26,935 nucleotides of DNA from Nitrospinae bacterium AH_259_B05_G02_I21. Lineage in GTDB: Bacteria > JADFOP01. The position numbers and the translations under genes were made by a program. The stretch lies in the NCBI GenBank assembly GCA_027717595.1, contig JALLOF010000022.1, positions 1 through 26,935 on the forward strand, written 5' to 3'. Every line of letters starts with the position of its first letter. The stretch's first letter is position 1. Shown here in pieces: positions 6,108-14,540 of this stretch. Under the pieces are notes generated by a model. It was not told where the DNA came from and made no database searches. It saw only the letters and a program-made list of their open reading frames with translations.

Positions 6108-7547
6108 ATGAAAGAGAACGAGAAGAAGAAGAACAAGGGCATAGGCCGGCGGGATTTTTTGAGGACTGTCGGCGCCGGGATCGTGGCGGGCGCGGCCCCT
6201 GCGGTAATCATTCCCGGCAGGGCTCTGGCCAGGGCAAAGAGCCTGAAAATCCTTCAATGGGCCCACTTCGTCCCCCGCTATGACAAAAAGTGGTTTGACG
6301 CCTTTGCCAAGCAATGGGGGAAGGATAACGGGGTCAACGTCGTTGTGGACCACGTTCACATCGGCCAGGTTAAGTCTCGTACGGCAGCCGAGTTAGCCGC
6401 CCGAGGAGGCCACGACCTCATAGAGTGGTTTGATCCTCCGGCTCAACTCGAGCTAAGCGTGCTCGACATGACCGACATCGTCAAAGAGGCGGAGGGGCGA
6501 TTCGGAAAGCAGCTCGACCTTTGTAAGCGGAGCTCCTTCAATCCCAAGACCGGAAAGTACTACGGCTTCTGCCACGGCTGGGTCATCGACCCGGGAGACT
6601 ATCGAAAGAGCCTGTGGGCGAAGGTAGGCAAGCCCCGGGGCCCCGAGACGTGGGAAGATCTCATCACCTACGGTGGGAGGATAAAAAAGGAGCTCGGGGT
6701 ACAGCTGGGCATCGGCATGTCTCAAGAGATCGACTCGAACATGGCCGCCCGTGCGCTCCTTTGGTCCTACGACACCAGCGTGCAGGACAAGAACGAGAAC
6801 GTGATTCTCAACAACGAAAAGACGGTGGCAGCAGTGGAGTTCATGAAGAGGCTCTACAAGGCGGCTATGACCCCGGAGGTCTTCGCTTGGTCACCAGCCT
6901 CCAACAACCGGGCCCTGATCGCAGGCAAAGCCTCCTACATCATCAACTCCGTCTCTGCCTACCGAAGCGGCCAGAAGAAGAAGCCGGAGATTGCAAAGGA
7001 CGTCTATTTCGTACCGCCGCTCAAGGGCCCTCGGGGGACGCGCTGGACGAGCGAGCACGTCATCTACAGCTACATCATCCCGAATTACGCGTCGAAGAAC
7101 GCCGACACGGCGAAGAAGTTCCTCCTAGCCCTTCTTGAGAACTACGACCAGGCGATGTACCAAAGCGAGCTCTACAACTCCCCGGCCTTCTTCGACACCC
7201 CTATACCTTCCGGCGACCGCGGTTATGCCCGCGTCAAGGGGGCCAAGAAACTTCGAGACCTCCACAATGCGTGGTTCGACAAGGATCCGTTCGCGCTTCC
7301 TGGCGAAGCGACGAATAAATTGAAAGTCCTCAAGGACGCCGAGAAGTGGAGCACCAACGTGGGCCATCCTGGTCCGGCAAGCCCAGCCATAGGGGAAGTT
7401 TACGGTACAAGCGTCATACCTAACATGATGGCCAATGCCGTCCGCGGCTTCGGGAAGCCCAAGACGGCGGTCGCGCAGGCGGAGATCCTGACCAAGGCTA
7501 TCTTCAAGAAGTGGCGCAAGAAGGGGCTCGTGGGCGGCACAATGTAA
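6108..7547 (+). CDS. ABC transporter extracellular substrate-binding protein, Tat-exported
   Basis: The 479-residue protein begins with a twin-arginine signal, GRRDFLRTVGAGIVAGAAPAV, ending near ALA at about residue 41, so it is exported folded through Tat. The mature part has the layout of family 1 (MalE/UgpB-like) solute-binding proteins: KILQWAHFVPRYDKKWFDAFAKQW, then DHVHIGQVKSRTAAELAARGGHDL, and a C-terminal helical lobe. It would deliver substrate to the two permeases encoded downstream. The substrate cannot be told; sugars, glycerol-phosphates and polyamine-like solutes are all handled by relatives. It is the first gene of the operon with a perfect AAGGAGG. A hairpin after it probably keeps its expression above that of the membrane components. 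Confidence 0.92.
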   Translation: MKENEKKKNKGIGRRDFLRTVGAGIVAGAAPAVIIPGRALARAKSLKILQWAHFVPRYDKKWFDAFAKQWGKDNGVNVVVDHVHIGQVKSRTAAELAARGGHDLIEWFDPPAQLELSVLDMTDIVKEAEGRFGKQLDLCKRSSFNPKTGKYYGFCHGWVIDPGDYRKSLWAKVGKPRGPETWEDLITYGGRIKKELGVQLGIGMSQEIDSNMAARALLWSYDTSVQDKNENVILNNEKTVAAVEFMKRLYKAAMTPEVFAWSPASNNRALIAGKASYIINSVSAYRSGQKKKPEIAKDVYFVPPLKGPRGTRWTSEHVIYSYIIPNYASKNADTAKKFLLALLENYDQAMYQSELYNSPAFFDTPIPSGDRGYARVKGAKKLRDLHNAWFDKDPFALPGEATNKLKVLKDAEKWSTNVGHPGPASPAIGEVYGTSVIPNMMANAVRGFGKPKTAVAQAEILTKAIFKKWRKKGLVGGTM

Positions 7548-7571
7548 CCTGAACACGGATCTAAGGAATAG

Positions 7572-7615
7572 CCCTCCCAGGGTGGGGGTTCCTACCCTTG
7601 GGAGGGTTGTTCTTT
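7572..7615 (+). terminator. Intra-operon hairpin (attenuating terminator)
   Basis: CCCTCCCA with GGGT (7572-7583) pairs with ACCC and TTGGGAGGG (7594-7606), followed by TTGTTCTTT. It sits between the binding-protein gene and the ATPase gene, the usual place for partial termination that gives excess binding protein. Confidence 0.65.
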
Positions 7616-7805
7616 GGGTGGCCTGGAATGGCGGGCCGAGGGCCTGAGAGTACCGCTCTACGCCGCATAAGAGGCCAACGAAAGGGGCCTTTTTGCCGGT
7701 GCGGCCTCTGTGGTATTATGTGCCCTTGCTTTGGGATGGAATGCACCCAAGGGGGGCTACCAAGAACCCCTGGGAGATGTCGACGAGAGACGGAGCAACG
7801 ATCGG

Positions 7806-8837
7806 ATGGCCACCGTTGAGGTTCGAGGCATAGTTAAGCGCTTTGGTGACGTGACGGCCGTTGACGGCGTCGACCTGCTCACCAAGGAAGGTGAATTCCT
7901 CGTCCTGCTTGGGCCCTCGGGGTGTGGCAAGACGACCCTGCTTCGGATGATCGCCGGGCTGGAAGAGCCAACGGAGGGCGATGTCCTAATTGGCGGTCAG
8001 GTGGTGACCGACCTGCCTCCCCGGGTCCGCGGGATTGCCATGGTCTTTCAGAGCTATGCCCTATACCCTCACATGACCGTATTCAAAAATATCGCCTTTC
8101 CGCTCAAGGCCCAGGGGGCACCCAAAGCAATATGGAAGGAGAAAGTGACGTGGGCCGCCTCCATGTTCGGCATCGAAACGCTACTGCACCGCAAGCCCAG
8201 GGAGCTCTCCGGCGGCGAGCGCCAGCGGGTTGCCCTGGCCCGGGCGATGGTGCGGGAGCCCAACGTCTTCCTGCTGGACGAGCCCCTCTCCAACCTGGAT
8301 GCCAAGCTTCGGGCTTCCGCCCGGGAGGAACTCCAGCAGTTTCAACGCGACATCGGTACCACGACGATCTACGTGACCCACGACCAGGTGGAGGCCATGG
8401 GGTTGGGCGATAGGGTCGCAGTGATGGACGAAGGAAGGGTGCGCCAGATTGGCACCCCACGGGAAATCTACCACGAGCCCGCCGATACTTTCGTGGCAGG
8501 CTTCCTGGGCACTCCTCCCATGAACTTGCTCGAGAAGGAAAACCGGACCTTTGGCTTCCGCCCCGAAACCTTTCTACCCCTCGAGGTGAGTGGTGGCCAC
8601 AACGACGTAGAGCAGTTCCAGTTCGAGGTCACATGGATGGAGCACTTGGGGTCAGACCGGCTAATCTACGGCAATGTCGGGGCTCGATTCACTCACCGCC
8701 ACGTCGTGGCCAAGCTCCCCGCCAATGTCACAGTACCTATCGAGCCTGGAGAAACATACACGTTCGCGGTGCTCCGTAAGGATCTCAAGTTCTTCGATCG
8801 GGAAACGGGCCTTCGGGCTAACCCGATCCCCCTTTGA
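7806..8837 (+). CDS. ABC transporter ATPase, MalK/UgpC type
   Basis: The 343-residue nucleotide-binding subunit has Walker A GPSGCGKT (36-43), Q-loop VFQSYALYPHMTV, signature LSGGERQRVALARAM, Walker B FLLDEPLSNLD and switch His in YVTHDQVEAM. A C-terminal TOBE-like regulatory region follows, with FGFRPETF and later strands, characteristic of sugar-type importers. It hydrolyses ATP on the cytoplasmic face for the permeases encoded next. The start is ATG 7806 with GGAG ten bases upstream; the open frame continues to 7,710 but that part crosses non-conserved leader sequence. The 258 bases before it hold the hairpin and no gene. Confidence 0.93.
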   Translation: MATVEVRGIVKRFGDVTAVDGVDLLTKEGEFLVLLGPSGCGKTTLLRMIAGLEEPTEGDVLIGGQVVTDLPPRVRGIAMVFQSYALYPHMTVFKNIAFPLKAQGAPKAIWKEKVTWAASMFGIETLLHRKPRELSGGERQRVALARAMVREPNVFLLDEPLSNLDAKLRASAREELQQFQRDIGTTTIYVTHDQVEAMGLGDRVAVMDEGRVRQIGTPREIYHEPADTFVAGFLGTPPMNLLEKENRTFGFRPETFLPLEVSGGHNDVEQFQFEVTWMEHLGSDRLIYGNVGARFTHRHVVAKLPANVTVPIEPGETYTFAVLRKDLKFFDRETGLRANPIPL

Positions 8838-8847
8838 TGCATAAGCG

Positions 8848-9816
8848 ATGATGAAAGCCGTCGAGAGACAGCCGAAGGCTGCTGTGCTTGGTGCCCCCAC
8901 CTTCTGGGGCCACCTCGTCGACAGCGAGCGGATGCTGGCCCCCCTCATGATCGCCCCTGCCATTCTCTATATTGTTGCGCTGGTCGGATTTCCCTTCCTC
9001 TTGGCCATCTACTACAGCCTCAGCGACGCCACCATAGGGAACCTGAGCCTCAACTTTGTAGGCTTGAGGAATTTTATCGCCGTGCTCGAGGACCCCGTAT
9101 TCCGCCAATCGCTGAAGAACACCATCATCTTCACGCTCGTCTCTCAAGTGCTCGTTCTGGTGCTCGCAAAGATCCTCGCGTTGGCCCTACTCAAGGACTT
9201 CCGGGGGAAGTGGCTTGCGCGCTTCTTGATTTTGCTGCCGTGGACGGCCCCCATCGCCCTGGGGACAATCGGCTGGATGTGGATGCTCGACTCAATCTTC
9301 AGCCCCATTGACTGGATGCTGAGGCAGGTAGGCCTCCTCGGCGCACCCGGCGCCATCCTCGGGACCGCCTCAAACCTCTATTGGCTAGGAATCCCGAGCC
9401 TGGCTATGACCTCAGTGATCCTGGTCCATACGTGGAGAATGCTCCCGCTGGCCACAGTGATCCTCCTGGCGGGCCTGACCGCTATTCCCCAAGAGATCCT
9501 TGATGCAGTTGAGGTTGATGGGGCGGGCTTTTGGCGCCGCCTGTTTCAGATTATGATCCCCATGCTCATTCCTATCATCAGCATCGCCGCGCTCTTTGGG
9601 GTTATCTTTACCTTCACCGACATGGTCATTGTCTACGTGCTCACCCAGGGCGGCCCGGTCCACAGCACCCAAGTGCTGGCCAGTTGGGCCTTCTTTAAGG
9701 GCATCGAGGCGGGAGACCTAGCCCAAGGCGCGGCGATTGCCCTCTTTCTCTTCCCCCTGATGGCATGCATGGCCATCTTCATGCTCCGATTAGCCCGCCG
9801 TACGGAGGTGACCTGA
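8848..9816 (+). CDS. ABC transporter permease, MalF type
   Basis: The 322-residue inner-membrane protein has six predicted hydrophobic helices, the first at LMIAPAILYIVALVGFPFLL. The cytoplasmic EAA loop that docks on the ATPase is EILDAVEVDGAGFWRRLFQIMIPML. Helices and loop match binding-protein-dependent transport permeases of the sugar family. It starts ten bases after the ATPase stop, with a weak ribosome binding site suggesting coupling. Its stop overlaps the next permease start as TGATG, so the two subunits are probably made in equal amounts. Confidence 0.93.
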   Translation: MMKAVERQPKAAVLGAPTFWGHLVDSERMLAPLMIAPAILYIVALVGFPFLLAIYYSLSDATIGNLSLNFVGLRNFIAVLEDPVFRQSLKNTIIFTLVSQVLVLVLAKILALALLKDFRGKWLARFLILLPWTAPIALGTIGWMWMLDSIFSPIDWMLRQVGLLGAPGAILGTASNLYWLGIPSLAMTSVILVHTWRMLPLATVILLAGLTAIPQEILDAVEVDGAGFWRRLFQIMIPMLIPIISIAALFGVIFTFTDMVIVYVLTQGGPVHSTQVLASWAFFKGIEAGDLAQGAAIALFLFPLMACMAIFMLRLARRTEVT

Positions 9817-10658
9817 TGGGGCGCCTAAAGCGACTGGGGGCGCGAAGCACGCTCTACGCCGTCGTGGCCTTCTTCGCCCTCTTCAGCGCGTTTCCCTTTT
9901 TCTGGATGGTAATAACCACGTTCAAGCGCTCCCATGACCTCTATACCCTGGAGAACAACCCTTTCCTCTTCAATGAGCCACCCACGCTGGAGCACTTGCA
10001 TGGGCTTTTCTTTGATACGTGGTTTGTCCAATACCTCATCAACACCTTCTTTGTCGGGGTCGTGGTGGTCGCCATCACGCTGGTCGTGGCCGTCCCGGCC
10101 GCTTACAGCCTCACGCGCTGGGCGGGGCGCTGGGGCGAAAATTTGGGAATAGGCATCTTCCTCACCTATTTGGTGCCTCCCACCCTCCTCTTTATTCCGC
10201 TTTCCCGCGTGATCGGCGTCCTCGGGCTCCAGGAAACCTTGTGGTCGCTCATCCTCATCTATCCTACGTTCACCATCCCCTTCTGTACGTGGCTCTTGAT
10301 GGGCTTCTTCAAGTCGATTCCCCCGGACATCGAGGAGCAGGCCCTGATCGACGGCTACAGCCGTCTCGGGGCGATGCTGAAGATCGTCCTTCCCCTCTCC
10401 ATCCCAGGGATTCTGACCGTGGTGGTCTTCGCCTTTACCCTGACGATGCACGAGTTTATTTATGCCCTGGCCTTCATCTCCAGCTCATCCCTCAAGACGG
10501 TCAGCATCGGTGTGCCGACGGAGCTGATCGGGGAATTCTTCGAGTGGGGCCAGCTGATGGCCGGAGCCCTGATCCCAAGCATCCTCGTCGCCATCATGTA
10601 CACCTTCTTCCTCGACCGCTTCATCGCCGGCTTCACAGTCGGGGCGGTGAAAGGATGA
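9816..10658 (+). CDS. ABC transporter permease, MalG type
   Basis: The second permease, 280 residues, has a first helix at LYAVVAFFALFSAFPFFWMVITTF as in MalG-like subunits. The EAA loop is IEEQALIDGYSRLGAMLKIVLPLSIPG. It pairs with the MalF-type subunit to form the channel. The start is ATG 9816, overlapping the upstream stop by one base, with GGAGGTGA in front; a longer frame from 9,765 lies inside the previous gene. It is the last gene of the operon. Confidence 0.93.
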   Translation: MGRLKRLGARSTLYAVVAFFALFSAFPFFWMVITTFKRSHDLYTLENNPFLFNEPPTLEHLHGLFFDTWFVQYLINTFFVGVVVVAITLVVAVPAAYSLTRWAGRWGENLGIGIFLTYLVPPTLLFIPLSRVIGVLGLQETLWSLILIYPTFTIPFCTWLLMGFFKSIPPDIEEQALIDGYSRLGAMLKIVLPLSIPGILTVVVFAFTLTMHEFIYALAFISSSSLKTVSIGVPTELIGEFFEWGQLMAGALIPSILVAIMYTFFLDRFIAGFTVGAVKG

Positions 10659-10676
10659 AGGGTTCCGAGAGCACAA

Positions 10677-10701
10677 ATTACATTAAAGACCGCCATGTAA
10701 T
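10677..10701. repeat. Inverted repeat downstream of ABC operon
   Basis: ATTACAT at 10677-10683 pairs exactly with ATGTAAT at 10695-10701 across 11 bases. There is no T-run, so it may be an operator or a weak terminator. A second pair, TCCTGCC (10737-10743) and GGCAGGA (10772-10778), lies further along the 220-base gap before msrA. Confidence 0.4.
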
Positions 10702-10878
10702 CCATTGATATAAATAGACAACACGGCGAGGGCCATTCCTGCCGTCGGGCAGTCGCAAAGCCCCCTCTCATGGCAGGAGAACAGTTGCCACTTTGCGCTC
10801 TACCTATTAATGTATGAGTATCACTGCTTGAAGCAGCGGTGAGGTCTTTCACGCGCTAATAAGGGAGCGAGGGGGAAA

Positions 10879-11343
10879 ATGGAAAAAGCCACCTTCGGAG
10901 CGGGCTGCTTTTGGGGCGTTGAAGCTGCGTTCCTTAAAGTAAAGGGCGTCTCATCGACGTCCGTCGGCTACACGGGCGGGTCGTTAGAAGATCCTACGTA
11001 CGAAGACGTCTGCTCGGGGATGACGGGGCACGCCGAGGTCGTCCAGGTGGAGTACGATCCGTCTGAGGTCTCATACGAGGAACTGCTGGAAGTGTTCTGG
11101 GACATCCACGACCCGACGACGCCGAACCGCCAGGGGCCCGACATCGGCACCCAGTACCGCTCAGTGGTGTTTTGTCACAACGCCGAGCAGGAAGCGACAG
11201 CTCGGACGTCGAAGGACCGGCTCCAGGGCTCCGGCAGGTTCACCAACGACATCGTCACGGAGATCACGTCCGCTTCGCAATACTACCTCGCCGAGGACTA
11301 TCACCAGCAGTATCTTGAGAAGCGCGGACGAGCCCACCGCTAA
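10879..11343 (+). CDS. msrA: Peptide-methionine (S)-S-oxide reductase MsrA
   Basis: MsrA reduces methionine-S-sulfoxide in proteins and free methionine, an oxidative-damage repair step using thioredoxin. The catalytic motif GCFWG places the reactive Cys at residue 10. Other family blocks are VGYTGG, YEDVCSGMTGHAEVVQVEYDP, FWDIHDPTTPNRQGPDIGTQYRS and AEDYHQQYL near the end. At 154 residues it is the short form without an MsrB fusion, and it lacks the C-terminal Cys that resolves the disulfide in longer relatives. GAGGGGG lies just upstream of the ATG. It converges with the kinase gene. Confidence 0.96.
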   Translation: MEKATFGAGCFWGVEAAFLKVKGVSSTSVGYTGGSLEDPTYEDVCSGMTGHAEVVQVEYDPSEVSYEELLEVFWDIHDPTTPNRQGPDIGTQYRSVVFCHNAEQEATARTSKDRLQGSGRFTNDIVTEITSASQYYLAEDYHQQYLEKRGRAHR

Positions 11344-11366
11344 CGAGCCGAACCCTACTTGACTTT

Positions 11367-11383
11367 CGATGGTCTTGCCATCG
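11367..11383. terminator. Small hairpin between convergent genes
   Basis: CGATGG-TCTTG-CCATCG lies in the 51-base gap between msrA and the kinase gene, which converge. It lacks a strong T-run on either strand, so function as a shared terminator is only possible. Confidence 0.3.
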
Positions 11384-11394
11384 CCCGCACTTGC

Positions 11395-13302
11395 TCACCT
11401 GAATGCCATCAGGCTCCCGTCGCGGCCCGCCACGTAGCAGGTCGAGCCCGCCACCGTGGGCCCGCCGAGACATTCGCCCTCAAGCGGCGCGCTCCAGCGC
11501 TCGGCCCCGTCGGCGGCCAGACGGGCTGTGATTAGTCCCTCGGCCCCGGCGATGACAAGCAACTCCCCGCTCAGTGCCGGCCCGCCCAGGTGGCGGCCCT
11601 TCGTGCGCACCCTCCACCGCTGCGTGCCGTCTCGCAGCTCCAGGGCGGCCAGAGTTCCGTCGAAGGCCAGGACGTAGGCGCACTCGTCGTCGAGGACCGC
11701 TCCTGCCGCCACCCAGGCCGGAAGGCGCATCTGCCACACGACCCGGCCCGTCGCGAGTTCGAGGGCCGTGACCGTCCCATCGTAGGAGCCGACGACCACT
11801 AGACCCCCGCTTGCCGCCGGGCCGCCGTCGATCCATCCTCCGGCCTCCCAGCGCCACCGCTCGCTCAAGCCCTCCTGCTCCAGGGCGTAGAGCCGATGGT
11901 CCCGGGAGCCGACGAGCACGAGGCCGTCGACCACCAGCGGCGCGGAGGCCAGCGCACCGTGGGCCGTCCAGGTCGCAGAGACGGCACCCCCGGCCCTCTG
12001 GAGACTCACCAAACGGCCGTCCAGCATGGGGACGAAGAGGGTGTCCTTGGAGGCGGCGGGGGTGGCGCCGACGGGAGCGCCGAGCTCCGCCTCCCACTCG
12101 ACGGAGCGCTCCACCAAATCAACGGCGGCGAGCCGGCCCCCGTAGCCACCGACATATGCCTTCCCATCAAGCACCGCTGGGGCGGCCGGTAGGCTTCCAC
12201 CCACCGCCAGCCGCTCGATGATGCGACCCCAGGCCTCCTCCACCAGCACGAGCTCTCCTCCTGTGGTTCCCACCACCACGAGACCGTGGCCGACCACCGG
12301 CGGAGCCACGATCGGCGAGCCGACCTCGGCCCGCCAGGCCATCTGCAGAGGCAGAACCAGGGCGGGCGCTACGCTCCCCGCCCGCCGCGGTCCGCCGCGG
12401 CCCTGGGGCCAATCGTGGGCCACCACCGTCGGCTCCTGGGACAGAGGCACATCAGCGAGGTCCTCCGCCTCCGGCCTCCGTACGGCTCGAGGTAACAGGC
12501 CTGGGCCGAGGAGGGGCTGGAGTACTCTCAGCTCCTCTGCCAGCGCCTCGGCCGAGGGAGTGCGTCGGGCGGGGTCGCGCTCGAGGAGGCGGCGGATGCA
12601 TGACCATAACTCAGGCGGGTGGTCGAGGACGCCCTCGCCGAAGGGCTCAGGATCGCTCGACATGATGCGGCTGGCCAGCTCCCACTGGCTTTCGGCCCGA
12701 AACGGGGGCGCCCCGGTGAGCAGCTCGTAGAAGACGACCCCGAGGCTCCAGAGGTCCGAGAGGAAGGTCGCCTGGCCCTTGAGGTGCTCGGGCGCCATGT
12801 AGGGCACCGTCCCGGCCCGGGTGCGGGCCTCTTCGGTGGGCTGGAGGATGCGGGCCAGGCCGAAGTCGGCCACCTTGACGGCGTCCTCGGCCGAAAGCAG
12901 CAGGTTATCGGGCTTGAGGTCGCGGTGGACGACATCCCGGCTGTGGGCGTATCGGAGAGCCTCGACCGCCTGGACCATCCAGTCCACGACCCGTGACGCC
13001 TCTAGGGGACCATCCTTCAGGAGACGGCGCAGCGAACCGCCAGCGGCATACTCCATGACGAGGAAGAAAGTCCCGTCGGCCTCATCCGTGTCGTAGACCT
13101 GGCAGATGTTGGGGTGGACGAGCTGGGCCTGGGTTCGGGCCTCTAAGGTGAGCTTGTCCGTCGTCTCCGGGCTCTGGTCGAAGGGCACCTTGAGGGCCCG
13201 GGGGGCCTTCAAGACCGGATGCCAGGCCAGCAATACCTCGGCTGAGGCCCCTTTGCCAAGGTGGCCGCGAATTTCGTACTTGCCTAGGGCGGTGCGTGTC
13301 AT
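11395..13302 (-). CDS. Ser/Thr protein kinase with C-terminal PQQ-type beta-propeller
   Basis: Residues 9 to about 270 form a Hanks-type kinase: glycine loop LGKGASAEV, ATP Lys K38, helix C Glu E54, catalytic HRDLKPDN (126-133), DFG (146-148) and APE (170-172). All catalytic residues are intact. From about residue 320 to the end (635) repeated segments such as LVVVGTTGGELVLVE, AYVGGYGGRLAAVDL, LVLVGSRDHRLYALE and LVVVGSYDGTVTALELATG define a PQQ/outer-membrane-assembly-like propeller. Usually a membrane helix separates kinase and sensor; here no such helix is visible, so the propeller should be cytoplasmic, perhaps a scaffold. It is the last gene of the FHA-sigma-anti-sigma-kinase operon, 20 bases after the anti-sigma gene. 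Confidence 0.93.
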   Translation of the reverse strand: MTRTALGKYEIRGHLGKGASAEVLLAWHPVLKAPRALKVPFDQSPETTDKLTLEARTQAQLVHPNICQVYDTDEADGTFFLVMEYAAGGSLRRLLKDGPLEASRVVDWMVQAVEALRYAHSRDVVHRDLKPDNLLLSAEDAVKVADFGLARILQPTEEARTRAGTVPYMAPEHLKGQATFLSDLWSLGVVFYELLTGAPPFRAESQWELASRIMSSDPEPFGEGVLDHPPELWSCIRRLLERDPARRTPSAEALAEELRVLQPLLGPGLLPRAVRRPEAEDLADVPLSQEPTVVAHDWPQGRGGPRRAGSVAPALVLPLQMAWRAEVGSPIVAPPVVGHGLVVVGTTGGELVLVEEAWGRIIERLAVGGSLPAAPAVLDGKAYVGGYGGRLAAVDLVERSVEWEAELGAPVGATPAASKDTLFVPMLDGRLVSLQRAGGAVSATWTAHGALASAPLVVDGLVLVGSRDHRLYALEQEGLSERWRWEAGGWIDGGPAASGGLVVVGSYDGTVTALELATGRVVWQMRLPAWVAAGAVLDDECAYVLAFDGTLAALELRDGTQRWRVRTKGRHLGGPALSGELLVIAGAEGLITARLAADGAERWSAPLEGECLGGPTVAGSTCYVAGRDGSLMAFR

Positions 13303-13322
13303 GAGGGTCCCTAGGGGGGAAG

Positions 13323-13922
13323 TTAGGCCGTAGGCTTCTCCGGTGGAGGGGTCTCTTCGTCTTCGTCTTCGTCCTCCTCGACCTCGGCGGCATCCTTAGG
13401 GAGGGCCGCCAGGGGCCACGCCTCCGGCTCTTGGCTCAGGAGCCGTTGGAGCCACGCGGCGGCCTCAGCCCCCTTCGGCGGAGCATCACGCCCGAGGGCC
13501 GCCTCGGCTGCCCGCCTAAGCCGCTCGGCGAGGCCCTGCTCGGCCAGAGTTGCTAGCCGCTCGCGCAACTCAGCGGGCAACGGCTGGCCCTCGGCCGGAG
13601 GGGCCCATTCGGCCTCGAAGGCCCGGAGCACCTCTATGAGCTCTCCGCACGTCGCGCACCGCTCCAGGTGCCGGCCCAAGGCTCTCCGAAGGTCCTCTTC
13701 ACCCTCTCCGGCCAGATACTCCCCCAGGGCTTCGGCGGGGGGACAGCCCGCGCCGCCGGCCGTCCAAAGCTCGACGAGCAATTCTTTCGCCTCGCCCAGC
13801 TCCTCGAGGCTCCGGCAACACGATTCGCACGTTACCAGATGGGTCTCGACCCTGCGCCTCTCCTCCGCATCGAGCGCCTCTTCCATGTAGGCCACGAGGT
13901 CAATCGTCTCACAAGACGGCAT
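13323..13922 (-). CDS. Anti-sigma factor with two zinc-finger (ZAS) domains
   Basis: This 199-residue soluble protein has two putative zinc-finger HC2 units. The first is C4...H28-x3-C32-x2-C35 (HLVTCESC); the second is C60...H85-x3-C89-x2-C92 (HLERCATC). The C-terminus is very acidic and ends in a Pro-rich tail. ZAS proteins hold ECF sigma factors inactive until a signal releases them. The gene begins 14 bases after the ECF sigma gene, with GGGGAG before the ATG, which fits a cognate pair. No membrane helix is present, so it is a cytoplasmic type. Phosphorylation by the adjacent kinase is a reasonable but untested way to release the sigma factor. Confidence 0.85.
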   Translation of the reverse strand: MPSCETIDLVAYMEEALDAEERRRVETHLVTCESCCRSLEELGEAKELLVELWTAGGAGCPPAEALGEYLAGEGEEDLRRALGRHLERCATCGELIEVLRAFEAEWAPPAEGQPLPAELRERLATLAEQGLAERLRRAAEAALGRDAPPKGAEAAAWLQRLLSQEPEAWPLAALPKDAAEVEEDEDEDEETPPPEKPTA

Positions 13923-13936
13923 CGCTCCCCATCCCT

Positions 13937-14539
13937 TCAGCTGGGCTCCAGCAGGCCCGCCGTGAGAGCCGCCTGGCGGAAGTGCTCCAGGCAGCGCTTG
14001 ATCTGGACCGAAACCGTGTTCAAGGGCCTGCCAAGCCGCTCGGCAATCTCCTGGTAGCTCTCCACCAGCCCCAGCTGGTACTCCATGTAGGCCTGTAGGA
14101 CCCCCTTGCAATAGCCCGGCAGCCGCTCCAGCACGGGGTCCCATCGGGCCAGGTCATGCCTGGTGACGGCCTGGGACTCCACGGTCGGCCCCCCGTCGGG
14201 GTAGGAAACGATCGGGTCGGCCTCGGGCCGGTCGTCCTCGGCCGCCGGCCGCCCACGGTGGCGAAGCCGCACCTCCCCGGCCCGGAAGTGGTCGAGCACC
14301 CGGTTGATGGTCGTCCGGCGAACGAAGCTTCGGAACGCATCGGCTGAGCGCACCATGGCCAGGCCCCGCTCCATAAGGTGCAGCACGACGGCCTGGGCGA
14401 CATCTTCGGCCGCATCGTCAAGGCCCCATCGGGCCCACCGGGTGATGGAGAGCACGTAGCCGTAGAGGTGGCCCCAGGCCTCCTCATCGCCCTCGCAGCA
14501 GCGAAGGAACAACTCCCGGTCTGTCAGCTCTCCCACCAC
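13937..14539 (-). CDS. ECF-type RNA polymerase sigma factor
   Basis: The roughly 200-residue protein carries sigma region 2 (ELFLRCCEGDEEAWGHLYGY, then AAEDVAQAVVLHLMERG) and region 4 (LPGYCKGVLQAYMEYQLGLV, then the helix-turn-helix SYQEIAERLGRPLNTVSVQI). Regions 1 and 3 are absent, as in ECF factors. The start is GTG 14539 or the next codon GTG 14536, with AGGGAGGG upstream; the open frame reaches 14,707 but that part lies inside the FHA gene in another phase. It starts one base after the FHA gene's stop and is followed by its likely anti-sigma factor. The linker between regions is charged and unusually long. Confidence 0.9.
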   Translation of the reverse strand: MVGELTDRELFLRCCEGDEEAWGHLYGYVLSITRWARWGLDDAAEDVAQAVVLHLMERGLAMVRSADAFRSFVRRTTINRVLDHFRAGEVRLRHRGRPAAEDDRPEADPIVSYPDGGPTVESQAVTRHDLARWDPVLERLPGYCKGVLQAYMEYQLGLVESYQEIAERLGRPLNTVSVQIKRCLEHFRQAALTAGLLEPS

Positions 14540-14540
14540 C

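Noticed and set aside
10019-10708. 229-codon frame over the MalG-type permease
   Set aside because: Shadow in another phase, rich in His/Pro/Arg with no membrane helices; the permease frame is unambiguous.
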